64,000 nt of DNA from positions 186,001 to 250,000 of the forward strand of contig CANMFP010000001.1 of assembly GCA_947497265.1 (NCBI GenBank), written 5' to 3'. This stretch comes from an uncultured Isoptericola sp. GTDB lineage: Bacteria; Actinomycetota; Actinomycetes; Actinomycetales; Cellulomonadaceae. Every line of letters starts with the position of its first letter. The first letter of the stretch is position 1. A program made the position numbers and the translations under genes. The notes beneath the pieces were generated by a model that saw only the letters and a program-made list of their open reading frames with translations, did not search any database and was not told the DNA's origin. Of the stretch, positions 38,283 through 46,624 are shown in pieces.

Positions 38283-39359
38283 TCATGACACGTCCCACGA
38301 GCCGGAGCGCTCCGGCACCAGCTCGACCCACGTGTTCCCCGGCTCGAGCAGCACCTTGCCGCCACCCGGCCGTTTCAGCCGTAGCGGCGCCTTGGTCCCC
38401 TTCTTGGACCACTTGACGTTCACGGCCCGGCCGCCACCGAGCAGCATCCCCTTGCCGCGGCCGACGAGCTCGGCCTTCGGCACCGGAGCGCCGCTCGGAT
38501 CCCGGTAGCCGGTGTTCGTGACATCGACGCGCAGCAGCAGGACGTTGCGCGCCGTGACACGCTTGCCCGAGGACATCGACGCCCGGCCGTCGTCGCTGCG
38601 CCGGTAGGAGCCCTTGGCCCAGCCCCACGTGGTGCGCTGCGCCGGGGAGAGCCGCACGTCCGCCGTCCTGCCCTTCTTGCCCTGCGCCCGGGCCGTGGCG
38701 TCCTTGCGCTTCGTCGCGTGCCTCAGCTCCGCCTTCGGGGGTTCGGTGCGCTTCTTGTCCGCCTGCCGTGCGAACGCCTTCACGTTCCCGTAGACGTCGT
38801 GCGGCGCGGCACGGGAGCCGCTGCGCCAGAACCCCCGGTCGCCGTCGTCGTTGGTCAGCAGCTGGGTGCCGGACCTCTCGACGGCCCGCAGGAACGGCGG
38901 CTGCCCACCGGACGCCGCGAGGATCCCGCGCAGGGGCGCCACCGTCGCGGGATCCATCGGACGCACCGAGCGCACCGGGCCGACCTGCCGCGGGTAGGTC
39001 GAGTGGTACACCGCGACGAATCGGCTGATGCCGCCCTCGACCACCTGCTCCCACACCACGTCCGCCCGGTGCAGCCCCGTGTGCGGCCGCGACGCGGCGG
39101 AGTTCTCGATCTTGACCGCGACGGCGGGCCGCTCCGGGACCTTCTTCGTGCCGGTCCGGACGCCGGTCAACGGCCAGCGCGCCGGCTCGGGCTCCGGCTC
39201 GGGCACGACGACGGCGGGCGGGGCGATCTTCGCGCGCGACATGTCCGGGGCCACCGTGACCCGTGGTGCGCTCTGCGGGTCCGTCGCCGTCCCGCACCCG
39301 CCGACGGCGAGCACCAACGACGCCGCCAGCACCGCGGACGCCGTGCTCCTGAGCGTCAT
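38283..39359 (-). CDS. DUF3048-domain lipoprotein (copy 2)
   Basis: A 358-aa lipoprotein with lipobox AVGGC near residue 21. It repeats the copy-1 architecture: WPLTGVRTGTKKVPERPAVA, GLHRADVVWEQVVEGGISRF, PVRSVRPMDPATVAPLRGIL. Between these it is richer in Lys/Arg than copy 1. ATG at 39359 (MTLRSTASA) is preferred to the one 10 codons upstream because it begins the signal peptide and has GAGG ahead. Function unknown. Confidence 0.88.
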   Translation of the reverse strand: MTLRSTASAVLAASLVLAVGGCGTATDPQSAPRVTVAPDMSRAKIAPPAVVVPEPEPEPARWPLTGVRTGTKKVPERPAVAVKIENSAASRPHTGLHRADVVWEQVVEGGISRFVAVYHSTYPRQVGPVRSVRPMDPATVAPLRGILAASGGQPPFLRAVERSGTQLLTNDDGDRGFWRSGSRAAPHDVYGNVKAFARQADKKRTEPPKAELRHATKRKDATARAQGKKGRTADVRLSPAQRTTWGWAKGSYRRSDDGRASMSSGKRVTARNVLLLRVDVTNTGYRDPSGAPVPKAELVGRGKGMLLGGGRAVNVKWSKKGTKAPLRLKRPGGGKVLLEPGNTWVELVPERSGSWDVS

Positions 39360-39476
39360 GGCACCTCCTCGTCCCCCCACAGGATGCACCAGCGATCACC
39401 GTGATGCCGGGATCTCGGCAGCGGGGTCCGTCGGAACCGGTCTGACCAGGGCGCCCGTGGACGGCCCCGCGCCGCC

Positions 39477-39482
39477 TATCGT
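39477..39482 (+). promoter_or_regulatory. Leaderless-type -10 box (TATCGT) for menE
   Basis: TATCGT ends 6 nt before the GTG at 39489. Confidence 0.5.
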
Positions 39483-39488
39483 GAGGCC

Positions 39489-40685
39489 GTGAGCACCCCC
39501 GACCTCGCCGCGCTCGTGGACGGCATGCGCCGTGCGCTGGACGGCGGCCCACCCGTCGCGCCGCTGCCCCGCCTCACGACGCACGTGCCGCCGTCGGGCA
39601 CCGCGCTGGTGGTGCGGACGTCCGGCTCGACGGGGACGCCGCGGGAGGTCGCGCTGAGCGCGGCGGCGCTGCGCGCCTCGGCCGCCGCGACGGCGGACCG
39701 GCTCAACGCGCCCGGCCGCTGGGTGCTGACGCTGCCGCCCACGCACGTGGCCGGCATGCAGGTGATCGTCCGGTCGCTGCTGGCCGGTACGCCCCTGACC
39801 GCCGCCGGCGGTGGCCCGTTCACCCCCGACGGGCTCGCCGAGCTGCTGGCCGCACCGCTCGCCGGTGACGACCCCGTGCACGTCTCGCTCGTGCCCACCC
39901 AGCTGCACCGCGTCGTCGAGGCGGCCGACGGCGGAGCCCCGGCCGCACTCGACGCGCTCGCCCGGTGCGGCGCCGTCCTGCTCGGCGGTGCCGCCACCCC
40001 GCCCCGGCTGCTGGAGCGTGCCCGTGACGCGCGCGTGCCGGTGGTGCGCACCTACGGCATGTCGGAGACGGCCGGCGGCTGCGTCTACGACGGCGTGCCG
40101 CTGCCCGGGGTGCGGGTCCGCCTCGATCCGGCCGGGGGCGACGCCGGGATCGTGGAGCTCGCCGGCCCCGTGCTCGCGAGCGGCTACCTCGGGGACGACG
40201 GCGCCACGGCGACCGCGTTCGTCGACGGCCCGGACGGGCGGTGGTTCCGCACCAGCGACCTCGGTGCGCTGGACCGCGACGTGCTCCGGGTGATCGGCCG
40301 CGCGGACGACGTCGTCGTCACCGGCGGGGTGAACGTCGCCCCCGCCGCCGTCGAGGCCGTGCTCGGCGAGCTGCTCGGTGTCGAGGTGTGCGTCGTCGGC
40401 GTGCCCCACGACGAATGGGGCCAGGAGCTCGTCGCCGTCGCCTCAGGCCCTGTGGGTGCACGACACGCCGACGAGCCGACCCGCCCAGCGGCGCGTCGTG
40501 CACCCACAGGGTGGGGGGAGGGGGCGGAGCTCGCGCGGGTGCGCTCCGCCGTCGCCGCTAGACTCGGCCCGGCCGCCGCGCCCCGTCGCATCCTGCGGGT
40601 GGAGAACCTGCCGTTGCGCGGGCCCGGCAAGGTCGACCGTGCCGCCGTCGTCGACCTGGTGCGCGCCCGCCCGGCGCACGACTGA
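39489..40685 (+). CDS. menE: o-Succinylbenzoate--CoA ligase, carrying an internal hairpin insertion
   Basis: A 398-aa AMP-forming acyl-CoA ligase that activates o-succinylbenzoate. Seen: P-loop-like TSGSTGTPREVALS near residue 40, TYGMSETAGGCVYDG near 188, RTSDLGALD near 252 and the C-terminal catalytic Lys region LPLRGPGKVDR. Between VAVASG and ELARVRSAVAARLG, where family members usually have a short loop, there are about 28 residues encoded by a 64-nt near-perfect palindrome and its flank (40448-40511). The frame stays open and the catalytic lysine is still downstream. Forms an operon with menA 11 bp later. Confidence 0.92.
   Translation: MSTPDLAALVDGMRRALDGGPPVAPLPRLTTHVPPSGTALVVRTSGSTGTPREVALSAAALRASAAATADRLNAPGRWVLTLPPTHVAGMQVIVRSLLAGTPLTAAGGGPFTPDGLAELLAAPLAGDDPVHVSLVPTQLHRVVEAADGGAPAALDALARCGAVLLGGAATPPRLLERARDARVPVVRTYGMSETAGGCVYDGVPLPGVRVRLDPAGGDAGIVELAGPVLASGYLGDDGATATAFVDGPDGRWFRTSDLGALDRDVLRVIGRADDVVVTGGVNVAPAAVEAVLGELLGVEVCVVGVPHDEWGQELVAVASGPVGARHADEPTRPAARRAPTGWGEGAELARVRSAVAARLGPAAAPRRILRVENLPLRGPGKVDRAAVVDLVRARPAHD
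40448..40511. repeat. 64-nt palindromic (REP/MITE-like) element inside menE
   Basis: Arms 40448-40470 and 40489-40511 (23 nt each) are inverted copies with one mismatch around an 18-nt loop. The left arm begins CCCTGTGGGTGCACGAC. It lies in the menE reading frame and adds Arg/Pro/Ala-rich residues. Confidence 0.85.
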
Positions 40686-40696
40686 GAGGAGCACGC

Positions 40697-41566
40697 ATGG
40701 CCACCACGGCCGAGTGGGTCACCGGAGCCCGGCCCCGCACCCTGCCCGCCGCCGCCGCGCCCGTCATCATCGGCACGGGCGCCGCCGCGCAGGTCGACGC
40801 ATTCGCGTGGCTGCCCGCCGTGCTCGCCCTCGGTGTCGCGCTCGCGCTGCAGATCGGCGTCAACTACGCCAACGACTACTCCGACGGCGTGCGCGGCACC
40901 GACCTGGACCGGGTGGGGCCGCTGCGCCTCACCGCCTCCGGCATCGCGCGACCGGGGCAGGTCAAGGGCGCCGCGTTCGGGGCGTTCGGCGTCGCCGGGG
41001 TGCTCGGGTTCGCGCTGTGCGCGGTGAGCGGGCACTGGTGGCTGATCGCCGTCGGCGCCGTCGCCATGCTCGCCGCCTGGTACTACACGGGCGGCAAGCG
41101 GCCGTACGGGTACGCGGGCCTCGGCGAGGTCGGCGTGTTCGTGTTCTTCGGGCTGGTGGCTACGCTCGGCACCACCTACACGCAGGCGGACCGGATCACG
41201 TGGCCCGCCGTGCTGGGCGCCGTGGGCGTGGGCCTGATCGCGTGCGCGCTGCTCATGGTCAACAACGTCCGCGACATCCCCACCGACGTCGTGGCGGGCA
41301 AGCGGACGCTCGCGGTGCGGCTCGGGGACCACCGCGCGCGGCGCCTCTACGCGCTGTGGGTGGTGCTGCCCGTCCTCCTCGGGCTCGCCTGCGCGGTCTG
41401 GAACCCGTGGGCGTTCCTCGTCGCCCTGCTCCTGCTGCCCGCCGTCCTGCTGGCGATCCCGGTCGTGGCGGGCGCGCGGGGCCGCGCACTCGTCCCGGTG
41501 CTCGCCGGCACCGGGATGTTCGAGCTCGCCTACGGCGTGCTGCTCGGGCTCGGCCTGGCGCTCTGA
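40697..41566 (+). CDS. menA: 1,4-Dihydroxy-2-naphthoate polyprenyltransferase
   Basis: A 289-aa UbiA-superfamily membrane enzyme attaching the polyprenyl tail to DHNA. First Asp motif NYANDYSDGVRGTDLDR near residue 56, second NNVRDIPTDVVAGKRTLAVR near 182; about nine helices. Family-specific features (GARPRTLPAAAAPV at the start, AGWLPAVLALGV-like first helix) fit MenA rather than the UbiA protein at 582. GAGAGGAG precedes the ATG, and menE ends 11 bp before it. Confidence 0.95.
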   Translation: MATTAEWVTGARPRTLPAAAAPVIIGTGAAAQVDAFAWLPAVLALGVALALQIGVNYANDYSDGVRGTDLDRVGPLRLTASGIARPGQVKGAAFGAFGVAGVLGFALCAVSGHWWLIAVGAVAMLAAWYYTGGKRPYGYAGLGEVGVFVFFGLVATLGTTYTQADRITWPAVLGAVGVGLIACALLMVNNVRDIPTDVVAGKRTLAVRLGDHRARRLYALWVVLPVLLGLACAVWNPWAFLVALLLLPAVLLAIPVVAGARGRALVPVLAGTGMFELAYGVLLGLGLAL

Positions 41567-41578
41567 GCGCCCCGACCC

Positions 41579-41902
41579 CTACCGCTCGGCGGTGGGGCGT
41601 CCGCCGTCCGGGTGCTCCGTGCCGGCGGGCTCGCCAGCGTCGAACGCCGAGTCCTCGGCCGCCGCGTCCTCGCCGATGACCTTCGCCAGGCCCTCGTCAC
41701 CCGAGCGACGACGCTCCGCCCGCTCCGCGATCCAGCTCGCGGCCGCATCCTTCTGCTTCGCCAGCAGGACGTACGACACCGCGAACGCCACCACGATCGC
41801 CACCAGGAGCAGCAGCCAGCTGCGCAGCCCTGCCACGTAGCCGACCCCGAGGGCGGCGGCGAAGAGCAGGAGGCGGAGCACGGTGTAGGTCACGAGAGGC
41901 AC
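41579..41902 (-). CDS. DUF4229 membrane protein
   Basis: A 107-aa protein with two membrane helices (VLRLLLFAAALGVGYVAGL and LLLLVAIVVAFAVSYVLLA) then a charged tail (KQKDAAASWIAERAERRRSG). This is the DUF4229 pattern often found beside menA in actinobacteria. Function unknown. It is convergent with menA, 12 bp between stops. Confidence 0.85.
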   Translation of the reverse strand: MPLVTYTVLRLLLFAAALGVGYVAGLRSWLLLLVAIVVAFAVSYVLLAKQKDAAASWIAERAERRRSGDEGLAKVIGEDAAAEDSAFDAGEPAGTEHPDGGRPTAER

Positions 41903-41972
41903 GGATCCAGGATACGGCCGCTCGATCCCGGTCCCGCACGCCTCGCGATTCGGTCACGGCCGCGGGGCGAAC

Positions 41973-41978
41973 TAGGCT
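41973..41978 (+). promoter_or_regulatory. -10 box (TAGGCT) for the PLDc-N gene
   Basis: TAGGCT ends 6 nt before the ATG at 41985; the 6-nt spacer is itself GGAGGA, so the gene could be read leaderless or with a ribosome binding site if transcription begins further up. Confidence 0.4.
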
Positions 41979-41984
41979 GGAGGA

Positions 41985-42326
41985 ATGTTCCGCGTCCTGG
42001 TGGGCCTCGTCGTCGTCGGCCTGTTGGTCTACAGCCTTGCCGATCTCTCGGGGTCGGAGGAGGAAGACCGCGCCGGCCTGCCCCGGTGGCTCTGGGTGGT
42101 CATCATCGTGCTGCTGCCCGTCTTCGGGCCGGTCACCTGGATCGCGACGAAGCAGTCCCGCCGCAGTGGTGGTTCCGGCGGCCGCGGAGCGCGGCCCGGC
42201 CGAGGTCCGCGACGTCCGTCCGGTCCGGTCGCGCCCGACGACGACCCGGACTTCCTGTGGCGGCTCGAGCAGGAGAAGCGCCGCCAGGAGCGCCGCGACC
42301 GCGGCGACACCGACCCGCCGAGGTAG
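41985..42326 (+). CDS. PLD-nuclease N-terminal-domain membrane protein
   Basis: A 113-aa protein with an N-terminal helix (LVGLVVVGLLVYSLADL) and a second helix (LWVVIIVLLPVFGPVTWI), matching the PLDc_N / cardiolipin-synthase N-terminal domain without any phospholipase domain. The tail is Arg/Gly-rich. The TAG stop is inside the first unit of a 20-bp repeat element. Function unknown; common as a small membrane protein in actinobacteria. Confidence 0.85.
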   Translation: MFRVLVGLVVVGLLVYSLADLSGSEEEDRAGLPRWLWVVIIVLLPVFGPVTWIATKQSRRSGGSGGRGARPGRGPRRPSGPVAPDDDPDFLWRLEQEKRRQERRDRGDTDPPR

Positions 42327-42378
42327 CGCGGCTCGCGCCGAGGTAGTAGGGCTCGCGGCGAGGTCGGGTGGTGGTGCC
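42319..42378 (+). repeat. Three 20-bp repeat units after the PLDc-N gene
   Basis: Units at 42319-42338 (CGAGGTAGCGCGGCTCGCGC), 42339-42358 (CGAGGTAGTAGGGCTCGCGG) and a more diverged 42359-42378. The first one supplies the TAG stop codon of the upstream gene. Same family as repeats at 29778, 48028 and 48130. Confidence 0.75.
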
Positions 42379-42392
42379 GCCTCGGCGGTGGG

Positions 42393-43376
42393 TCAGCTGA
42401 TGCCCGAGTAGGAGTGCTTGCCGTTGAAGATGAGGTTCACGCCGGTGAAGTTGAACAGCACGCAGGCGTAGCCGACGACGACGAACCACGCGGCCCGACG
42501 TCCCGACCAGCCGCGCGTGGTGCGGGCGTGCAGGTAGGCCGCGTAGACGACCCAGATGACGAACGTCCAGACCTCCTTGGGGTCCCAGCCCCAGTAGCGG
42601 CCCCAGGCGTCCTCGGCCCAGATGGCCCCGCCGATGAGGGTGAAGGTCCACAGGACGAAGCCCACCGCGTTCAGGCGGAACGACATCGACTCCAGCGCCG
42701 TCGGCCCCGGCGTGCGGTCCAGCCAGCGGAAGCCGGGCCGCGTCAGGAACGGCGACCCCGCGTCGCGGGAGTCGCGCAACAGCTGCAGCGCCGAGACGAC
42801 GAACGACACGGTGAAGATACCGGTCGCGGTGATCGCGACCCCGACGTGCAGCACCAGCCAGTAGTTCTGCAGGGCGGGCTGCACCCCGGTCGCCGCCACG
42901 TGGAACGCGTTGAGGCCGAGCACCAGGAAGAGCGTGACCAGCCCGGTGACGAACGCTCCCAGGAACCGCACGTCGCGGCGCAGGTTGAGCACGAGGAAGA
43001 CCACGAGCGCGATGAACGAGCCGACCATCGTGAACTCGTACATGTTGGCCCAGGGCGTCCGGCCCGCGGCCAGCCCGCGCAGCACGATCGCGACGAGCAG
43101 CATCGCGGTGCCGAGCCACGTCGTCGACATCGCGATGCCCGCGGCCCGACGGCGGGCCTCGACGGCGCCGTCCGGGCCAGGTCCGCTCGCCTCAGCCGCA
43201 GGCGCGCTGGTGTCGCTCGACCCGGCACCGACCGTGGCGCGGGCCTCAGCCGTGGCACGGGCGCCGACACGCTCGTCGGTGCGTCGGCCCAGGTCGACGG
43301 CGAACGCGATCATCGCGACCGCGAGCGCGGTCGCCGCAGCCCAGACGAGCAGGTCGCTCAGCTCGGCGATCTCCAT
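42393..43376 (-). CDS. ccsB: Cytochrome c biogenesis protein CcsB/CcsA-type (ResC)
   Basis: A 327-aa eight-helix protein of System II cytochrome c maturation. The haem-handling tryptophan-rich WWD-type segment GRYWGWDPKEVWTFVIWVVY is at residue ~245 with conserved His in the helices around it (LHARTTRGW). Works with ResB in transporting haem and ligating it to apocytochrome c outside the membrane. Last gene of the resA-ccdA-resB-ccsB operon. Confidence 0.93.
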   Translation of the reverse strand: MEIAELSDLLVWAAATALAVAMIAFAVDLGRRTDERVGARATAEARATVGAGSSDTSAPAAEASGPGPDGAVEARRRAAGIAMSTTWLGTAMLLVAIVLRGLAAGRTPWANMYEFTMVGSFIALVVFLVLNLRRDVRFLGAFVTGLVTLFLVLGLNAFHVAATGVQPALQNYWLVLHVGVAITATGIFTVSFVVSALQLLRDSRDAGSPFLTRPGFRWLDRTPGPTALESMSFRLNAVGFVLWTFTLIGGAIWAEDAWGRYWGWDPKEVWTFVIWVVYAAYLHARTTRGWSGRRAAWFVVVGYACVLFNFTGVNLIFNGKHSYSGIS

Positions 43377-43378
43377 GG

Positions 43379-45157
43379 TCAGCCTCTCTCAGGGTTGTGC
43401 GTCGGCGCGGCGTCAGGGCCGACGTCCGGGTCACCATCAGCATCAGCGTGGTCGGCGTCCAGCCCGGGGACGGCCGCCAGCGTCCGGTCCACCTGGGGCT
43501 GCAGCCCCACGTCGTCCCCGCGGGCGAGACCCGCGACCTCGACGTGCGTGACGCCGTCGTGCGTCCATGATCGCACCCAGACGCGGCGGCGCGGCAGGAA
43601 CAGCGAACCGGTCAGCCCGACGAGGGCGGCGAGCGAGAAGGCCAGCACCCACGCGAGCGACGGGTCGTGGCGCAGGTCGAGCGCGACGAACCGCGGCACC
43701 TCCTCGGCGAGCGACACGGTCCCGAGCCCGTCGGGAAGGTCGACGGTGTCGCCGGGCTCCAGCAGGAGCTTCACCCGCTCGCCGTCGGCGTCCACCGACG
43801 GCGTGAGGTTCGCGGTGTCGAGCCGGTACACGTTCTGCGGCACGCCGTCGTCGAGCCCGAGGTCGCCGCGGTACACCTCGAGCACGAGCAGCGGGTCCTC
43901 CGGGAGCGGGAAGACGGAGCGGGCCGAGCCGTCGGGCTCGATGACGGCCGTCGGCAGGAAGTACCCGATGAGACCCACCTGCTCGAGCCCCGGCGAGACG
44001 TCCGGCACCTTCACGACGCCGCGCGAGGTGTACACCTGGTCCTCCGGCAGGAACGGCACGCGACCGGCGAACGCGACCGCACCCTCGCCGTCGTGCACCG
44101 TGATGTCCGGCGCATAGCCGTTGCCCTGCAGGTACACCTTCGAACCGTCGATGACGAGGGGATGGTTGACCTTGATCGTCTCGGCGGAGGACGAGCCGTC
44201 CGGCTCGGTCACCGTCACGTCCGCGGTGAAGTCGCGCGACTGGGCGAACGCGACCGTGTCCGTCGCGAACTCCGAGGTGAACGAGTCGAGCGTCATCGAG
44301 AACGGCACCAGCGACTCGGGCTGGAACCACGACCCGCTCTCGAACGTGTCGTAGTCCACGACGGCGTTGGCGAACCCGCGGCCCTCGGTGATGATCGCCT
44401 GGCCGCGGTAGTGGAGCAGCTGCCCCACACCGACCGCGACGATGAGGCCCAGCAGCGCGAGGTGGAACAGCAGGTTGCCGGTCTCGCGCAGGTAGCCGCG
44501 CTCCGCCGCGACGGTGGCAGCCGCGGGACGCGCGGGGATCTTGCCGCGCGCCCCGCGCGCCTCCTCCGAGCCGGCGTCGACGCGGAACGTCGGCAGCCAC
44601 CGCATCCGGCCACGCAGGTGCTCGGCGACGGCGTCCGTCACCTCCCGCGGTGTGGCCGAGGTGGTGCCGGTCGCCCGCGCCGGGAAGCGCTCGAAGCGCG
44701 CAGGCGTGCGCGGCGGCCGGTTCCGGACCGCCCGGGCGTGCGCGACGGTGCGCGGCACGATGCAGCCCACCAGGGAGACGAACAGCAGGAGGTAGATCGC
44801 CGAGAACCAGGGCGAGGAGAAGACCTCGAAGAACCCGAACCGGTCGAGCCACTCCCCCGTGGCCGGATTCTCGCCGAGGTACTCCACCACCGCCGCCGGG
44901 TCCTGGCTGCGCTGCGGCAGGATCGACCCGGGCACGGCCGCGACGGCGAGCAGCATCAGCAGCAGGAGCGCCACCCGCATGCTGGTGAGCTGGCGCCACG
45001 TCCAGCGCAGCATGCCGCGCCAGCCGGTCCGCGGCGCCTGCCGGGTCGCGGACGACGGCCCGCCCGACGGCGTCGCACCGGCCTCGCTCTCGCCGCCGCG
45101 CGTGCCCTGGGTGAACTCGTCCGCGATGCCCTCGGGACGGTAGCTCCGTTCGCTCAT
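43379..45157 (-). CDS. resB: Cytochrome c biogenesis protein ResB
   Basis: A 592-aa protein with three N-terminal helices and one near residue 530 (LAWVLAFSLAALVGLTGSLF), with a large extracytoplasmic domain between. The opening W-R-Q-L-T-S-M-R-V-A-L-L-L-L-M-L and PGSILPQRSQDPAAVVEYL match ResB/Ccs1. ATG overlaps the ccdA stop by one base (TGATG). Partner of CcsB in haem delivery. Confidence 0.93.
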   Translation of the reverse strand: MSERSYRPEGIADEFTQGTRGGESEAGATPSGGPSSATRQAPRTGWRGMLRWTWRQLTSMRVALLLLMLLAVAAVPGSILPQRSQDPAAVVEYLGENPATGEWLDRFGFFEVFSSPWFSAIYLLLFVSLVGCIVPRTVAHARAVRNRPPRTPARFERFPARATGTTSATPREVTDAVAEHLRGRMRWLPTFRVDAGSEEARGARGKIPARPAAATVAAERGYLRETGNLLFHLALLGLIVAVGVGQLLHYRGQAIITEGRGFANAVVDYDTFESGSWFQPESLVPFSMTLDSFTSEFATDTVAFAQSRDFTADVTVTEPDGSSSAETIKVNHPLVIDGSKVYLQGNGYAPDITVHDGEGAVAFAGRVPFLPEDQVYTSRGVVKVPDVSPGLEQVGLIGYFLPTAVIEPDGSARSVFPLPEDPLLVLEVYRGDLGLDDGVPQNVYRLDTANLTPSVDADGERVKLLLEPGDTVDLPDGLGTVSLAEEVPRFVALDLRHDPSLAWVLAFSLAALVGLTGSLFLPRRRVWVRSWTHDGVTHVEVAGLARGDDVGLQPQVDRTLAAVPGLDADHADADGDPDVGPDAAPTHNPERG

Positions 45158-45972
45158 CACACCACCGTCACGTATCCGCTGATCCAGCTCTGCAGGGTGC
45201 TCGTCAACGTGCCCCACAGGCCCGTGACCATCGCCAGGCCGATGAGGACCAGGAGGCCGCCGCCGCACCGCATGATGGCGAGCCGGTGGCGGCGCAGGAA
45301 CCCGAGCATGCGCTCGGACGACTGCAGCCCTAGAGCCACCAGCAGGAACGGCACACCGAGCCCGATGCAGTACGCGATCCCGAGCACCACGCCGCGCCCT
45401 GCGGACGCCTCGTTCAGCGCGAGGGACTGCACCGCGGCGAGCGTCGGGCCGAGGCACGGCGTCCAGCCCAGCCCGAAGACGACACCCAGCAGGGGCGCGC
45501 CCCACAGACCGGCCCGCGGGCTCACGTGCAGCCGCCGCTCGCGCTGGAGGAACCCGATGCCGCCGAGGAACGCCACACCCATGACGATCACGACGAGGCC
45601 CAGCACCCGGACCAGCACGTCCTCGTAGCGCACCAGGTACGAGCCGACGGCGCCGGCCGCCGCCATGAGCGCCACGAACACCGCCGTGAAGCCCAGCACG
45701 AACAGCGAGACCCCGAGCACCACGCGGCCGCGGCCGGGTGCGCGCGGGGGTGCCGCCGTCGTCCCGCGACCCTGGCGCCCCGCTCCTCCGGGGTCCATCG
45801 CGCCCGAAGGCCCGGCGTTCGCCGCGGCCAGCCCGCCGACGTAGCCGACGTAGCCCGGCACCAGGGGCAGCACGCACGGCGAGGCGAAGGAGACCAGGCC
45901 GGCGAGCAGCGCGACGAGGACCGCGAGCAGCAGCGAGCCGCTCGCGGCCGTGGTGGCGAAGGCCTCACCCAC
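45157..45972 (-). CDS. ccdA: Thiol-disulfide carrier CcdA
   Basis: A 271-aa six-helix membrane protein that passes reducing power outward for reduction of apocytochrome c. Its two conserved cysteines are in FASPCVLPLVPGYVGYVGG near residue 33 and GLGWTPCLGPTLAAVQS near 158. A Gly/Ala-rich loop between helices 1 and 2 is longer than in Bacillus CcdA. Ends where resB starts; resA stop is 1 nt upstream of its start. Confidence 0.94.
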   Translation of the reverse strand: MGEAFATTAASGSLLLAVLVALLAGLVSFASPCVLPLVPGYVGYVGGLAAANAGPSGAMDPGGAGRQGRGTTAAPPRAPGRGRVVLGVSLFVLGFTAVFVALMAAAGAVGSYLVRYEDVLVRVLGLVVIVMGVAFLGGIGFLQRERRLHVSPRAGLWGAPLLGVVFGLGWTPCLGPTLAAVQSLALNEASAGRGVVLGIAYCIGLGVPFLLVALGLQSSERMLGFLRRHRLAIMRCGGGLLVLIGLAMVTGLWGTLTSTLQSWISGYVTVV

Positions 45973-45973
45973 G

Positions 45974-46624
45974 TCAGGCGCTCCCGGACCCGGTCACCGA
46001 CGAGGCCTGCGCCTCGTCCCCGCCGTCCTCGGCGAGCACGTCGTCGACGACTCCCTCCAGGGTCGAGCCCGCGACCTGGCCGACGATCCGCGCAGCCACG
46101 CGCCCCTCGCCGTCGAGCACCACGGTGGACGGCACGGCCTGCAGCGGGACGACGCCGGAGAGCCCGGCGACGACCTGGCCGCTGCGGTCCTCGATCGAGG
46201 GGTAGGGCACCTCGAAGGTGCGCTGGAAGGCGAGCGCGGTGCCGGCGTCGTCCTCGGTGTTGATGCCGAGCAGGTGCACGCCGTCGGCCTCCCGGTCCTC
46301 GGCGAGCGTCACGAGGTCGGGAGCCTCGGCGCGGCACGGGGCGCATCCCGCGTACCAGGTGTTGAGCACGACGATGTCGCCGCTCCAGTCGGTGGTCGAG
46401 ACCTCGTCGCCCTCGAAGGACGTGCCCTCGACGACGACGGTGTCCCCGCGCTCGTCCGGCTCCCACTGCTGCACCGAACCGTCACCCGAGACGAAGCCCT
46501 GGCCGACGACGTCGCCCGCACCGGATTCGGCCGCACCGCACGCGGCGAGCAGCCCGACGGTGGCGGCGAGGGCGCTGCTGACGGCGGCTGTGCGCGCGAG
46601 ACGTCCGCGGTTGCGGCGTCCCAT
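45974..46624 (-). CDS. resA: ResA/TlpA-type thioredoxin lipoprotein
   Basis: A 216-aa secreted thioredoxin-fold protein. Signal ends in a lipobox-like LLAAC near residue 31. The active site is WYAGCAPCRAEAP (C-A-P-C) near residue 100 and a cis-Pro lies in LQAVPSTVVLDGEG. Reduces the CXXCH of apocytochromes with electrons from CcdA. Its ATG overlaps the upstream phosphatase stop (ATGA-type). Confidence 0.92.
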   Translation of the reverse strand: MGRRNRGRLARTAAVSSALAATVGLLAACGAAESGAGDVVGQGFVSGDGSVQQWEPDERGDTVVVEGTSFEGDEVSTTDWSGDIVVLNTWYAGCAPCRAEAPDLVTLAEDREADGVHLLGINTEDDAGTALAFQRTFEVPYPSIEDRSGQVVAGLSGVVPLQAVPSTVVLDGEGRVAARIVGQVAGSTLEGVVDDVLAEDGGDEAQASSVTGSGSA

